A DNA stretch of 64,000 bases from Taenia hydatigena (Eukaryota > Platyhelminthes > Cestoda > Cyclophyllidea > Taeniidae): NCBI GenBank assembly GCA_036345935.2, contig JADWOT020000001.1, positions 9,975,801-10,039,800 on the forward strand, given 5' to 3'. A program made the translations under genes and the position numbers. Of this stretch, positions 60,741-64,000 are shown piece after piece. Every line of letters begins with the position of its first letter. The stretch's first letter is position 1. The notes beneath the pieces are model-generated. The model was not told the DNA's origin. It saw nothing but the letters and a program-made list of their open reading frames with translations, and searched no databases.

Positions 60741-62247
60741 TTTATTCATGTTAATGCTTTAGCTGCAGTTTCCTCCTAGTAAGCTGTGTAGAGGATTGCC
60801 AGCTTATTGGTTATTAACGGACTGGCAGCGTTAAAGTCGCAGTCGCGTTAGGACATAGAGTTGGGAGCGTAGGTGCTGCGTCGCTGATTCCTACAATGTT
60901 ATCGCGCTTGAGATGTAAAGGAGGATCGGTATGTGGGGTGCCCTCTTGGGTTGGAGTACTTAAACAGCACACTTATTCCTGCTCACTAGTCATGAAAAGC
61001 GGTATATTCTGTCTGCGTTCGCTACGACACTTCTGCTTAGCCTTTTGTAGCACTTGAATGAGGATGTTGTTAGACCACTTCAACAATTAGGAGTTTTGCT
61101 TTCATAGACAGGGTGCACGAGACCTAGTCTGTTAGGACACCTGTCTACTTTGAAAGTGTTTGTCTTGGAAAGCATCGTTCCGCCCTTCATGTTGTGCATT
61201 AGCTTTATTTCCAGGTGCTGTAGTCGACTCTTTGGCGTGCCCGTTGGCTGCTGCGTGAGTATGGAGTGTCACTTGTTGAGTAGATGCCATGTGTTTGCTT
61301 GCCCATGGATTAGTAGAGCGATGGATCACCTTCGCATTGCTTGTTATTTACCAACACTACACGTATCTTCACCTCGAACGCATACGAATTGCTTTGCGCG
61401 GCCGAGACGAGGCGAAAATTCGTCTTTCAAAGTACATTACTAGCCAAGTTCTGATTGAGTAGATGGGTCGGTATGCAGCGATTTTACCGTCCGGCAGGCA
61501 GTCATCTCCGCACTTTTCCTATATCGCTGATAACTTATCAAGGAAATTCTTGTCAGCAGTGAAGTAGAAAGCGAATTCGCCAAAGTGATGATGCCTTTTC
61601 AAATTATCAAACACTTTTCACAGATAAGGAAAGCTAGTGAACACTGGACACTTTGACATTACTTCTCTAAAGGTCAGTTGAGTTTTTGTGCACGTGCCAA
61701 ACACACAGGTATTTCTTAAAACGAGTTCAGTTTTCTTTCTCTATCGTAAGTTTGCAGCCACTTTGATTTAAAAGGCAGCGTAGAAGTAGATGCGTATATG
61801 ATAGAACCAATTATTGCGGAGAAGAGAAGGCGCACACATTAACGCAGTTTGATGGGGAAGAGCTTTATGTGCTCTCTAGGGCGCATCGATGTTAGCCCAG
61901 CCCCGAGTTGTGTGTGTTCTGCCTAATTGTCACCCAAAATGAGTAAGCGAACATGTCCTACACACAGCTGCACAAGTATCATTCAGATGAGCACAGATAA
62001 ATTGCGCACGAAAGGACATCCAGTGTGTCGCCTAATTTGGTGATAGTACAGTGCTGTGGCATCATGGTACCCCGTGTACTCATAGGAGATGCCAAATGTG
62101 CCTTTGATCTCCACCCACGGTAGGTTCCATAACTCTGTCCTTTAGGCCTCACTCAGTTCTATAAAGAATAATTAGCAAACAAAGCGCCATATTGCAGTAG
62201 AAAAGGAGGTCACGATTCTCGGCAATTTCGGCTGCAATGTGCCGTGC
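60740..62247. other. No supported gene
   Basis: A 97-codon Cys-rich plus-strand frame (61150-61443) overlaps a minus-strand frame. It has no domain or splice support. Confidence 0.3.
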
Positions 62248-62461
62248 CTACGAACAGATCCGAGGCTGAAGTAGTAGCTCACGTGTGAATAAATTGAACT
62301 GGCGTGCATTTATGGATGACTTGTTCTTGCCAAAAGGAAGCATCAAAACCAAAGGGGAGAACCTGGGGTCCTTGTCGAAGGCGTAACTCTTCCCGGCTGA
62401 AGGTTGGTCATCATTTGAAGCTGTGATATTCAGAGGGAAAGTGGATTGAGCATCACTACAA
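62248..62461 (-). CDS. Possible 3'-terminal exon, unrecognised protein
   Basis: The minus-strand frame after an acceptor-like 'gcgctttgtag' reads DAQSTFPLNITASNDDQPSA, then GKSYAFDKDPRFSPLVLMLP, FGKNKSSINARQFNLFTREL and LLQPRICS, ending in TAG. Codon third positions are varied and the amino-acid mix is that of a soluble protein, with one NIT glycosylation motif. The frame is open upstream of the acceptor to a Met at 62475. No upstream exon was securely found; a minus-strand frame at 63182-63391 is a weak candidate. Not recognised. Confidence 0.35.
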
Positions 62462-62479
62462 AGCGCATGATGCAAAATT

Positions 62480-64000
62480 TTGTAGTTTATGCTACTGCAT
62501 CTCTATTGTCATACATACATCGTCCTTTTTATTTACCAACACTATAAAATACGAGAATCCCTTTGCTTGCTATTTCTTTGCTTTAGTAAATGTATTAGTG
62601 TGGCAAAATCAGCGTCAAACATTGCATGGATGGTACAGCAAAAGGGAGTGAAGGGAATAAAAAGAGGAAAGGCAAAATTAAGCCTCTAAAACTGTTCAGT
62701 TTATTCCGAGTAGCAAAAGGTGCCTAAAAGGCAGACAAATCCAAAATTTTTCTTTTTTATCTTTCTCCTCTTGCCCTTCTTGCATTTACGCTTCCCTTCA
62801 GCAATTGTTTTTAACGTCTACAATGACAAGTTCATTTCTTTGCACACGTTTTCTTATGCATACACCTGTCTGTCTCCCGTCACCAACGTCAAGATTTATT
62901 TAGTTCGGAGTTTGAAACAAGGCGGTAAACAGGGATTGTAATAGGCTCTCACGACTATGGTCAATTTTTTACAGATCGCGAAAGAGAGCGGAGTCTTGTT
63001 GACGCTTGGTCAGTCATGTGAAAAAAATTTATCAACGTCTTGTAGCTTTGCAATAGTAGTTGGACGGTCTCTCTACCGCCCGCAATGCAGTATAGGTCCC
63101 AACCACCACTGTCAACAGAACCTACAATGCTACACCTTGAGGCTTAAGAACCCTTTGGATTGATGGCTGCATCTTTTCCCATTAGTTCATCACTATTGTC
63201 AAATTGACATTCCTCCTTAGGCGGCATTGACTTGGCAATATCAATTCGACAGCTGATTTTTTCATGCTGCTGCTACTGAGCACTATATTAGTAGCGAGGA
63301 TATTCTGCTTTATAGTCCGGTGACAGGATGTCGGCAGCACTGTGTTGGTGGCGCCGAGGGAGGAACCGCAAATGCGCTCATGTCTGTACAAGTACGTAAG
63401 TTGATGATCAAAGGCAAGTCATGGAAAGTACATAAATAGACTTGTAGACACATGCAATTAACAAGCTTGGTACTAAACGGTCGGATCCGCTTTTATCATC
63501 TGCATCGGCGATGCAGAATTGATCAGCCATTCACTGATTTCAATTATTTTATTAATGTAATAAAATAGGTCACTCTGAGAAATCAGATCGAAAAAAACCC
63601 CAACTAACATTGAGACACTACGACAAAAAGACTAACGGATGACTTGAATGCCGCATTAGCATTGTGGTGAGACGGGAATGGCAGGACGGGATGGTGGCTG
63701 TTGTCAACACATCACTTCAATAGGAAGCGGTATTATGACCCATGGATAAAAAGCCGAGAAACTCGTTTGTGCTCTTGCTGCTTAAGGCAATTTCGACTGT
63801 TGGCAGTCGTAGCTTGCTAGTGGTTCTAGCCTCACCAGCAATGTTCACGAAGCTGATCAAGAAAGATTAGAGGAGCTCCAATGGTCTGCATGACCGCAAC
63901 CATGTCCACGGAAGAGATTGGCCTGATCACTAATGCAAATCAAATACTCTTGTAATCTCATCCTTCTTAGCGCTGCTCACCTTTTGTCTACTTAATTGCG
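62480..64000. other. No confident gene
   Basis: Small plus-strand frames at 62489-63163 (one with a hydrophobic FFFFIFLLLPFL start) and a minus-strand frame at 63182-63391. None has a recognisable domain. No repeat landmark was identified here. Confidence 0.3.

Overview
The window looks like eukaryotic nuclear DNA that is gene-poor and intron-rich, dominated by old diverged interspersed repeats. The organism is most likely a flatworm, possibly a tapeworm. This rests on the H2B C-terminal half ([20 protein letters not shown] type) and on a BTB-BACK-Kelch fragment with an NVAEVWSVANATLN-like motif. Both are family impressions made without a search, so the phylum is moderately supported and the class only weakly. 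No bacterial operons, CRISPR arrays, rRNA or convincing tRNAs were seen.

Layout. 1-20 kb is almost entirely repeat copies (families A and B below). 20.2-23.7 kb holds a 100-N assembly gap, the BTB/BACK part of a kelch-like gene on the minus strand, and a run of exon-like open frames on the plus strand with matching splice phases. 24-38.6 kb is repeats A and C, plus one small ORF with a signal-peptide-like start at 30.6 kb. 38.6-42.6 kb is a small histone locus. It has an H2B gene and an H2A gene on the minus strand, and a deleted H2A relic on the plus strand. 43.2-47.2 kb is the best copy of repeat B (about 4 kb). 48-52 kb and 55-64 kb hold only weak orphan ORFs and repeat pieces. 52.4-53.5 kb has a tandem duplication that turned one exon-intron-exon junction into three exon-like segments.

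The strongest observation is in the histone locus. H2A is complete in promoter, fold and 3' stem-loop, but carries an in-frame TAG where CAG (Gln112, LPNIQAV) is expected. The remaining tail codons, including the Lys-Lys pair, are still readable after the stop. About 0.6 kb away lies a second H2A fragment in the opposite orientation, with two internal deletions. H2B is full length but has HQNTG in place of the usual HPDTG, and no histone stem-loop was found after it.

Repeat structure. Family A (about 2 kb, at least 11 copies) has two alternative 3' halves. Family B (about 4 kb) has one near-complete copy, one inverted copy split by younger repeats, and several fragments. Family C (about 1.6 kb) has three copies, one retaining a 77-codon ORF. 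None shows a recognisable reverse transcriptase or transposase. They were recognised by eye, so all repeat boundaries are approximate.
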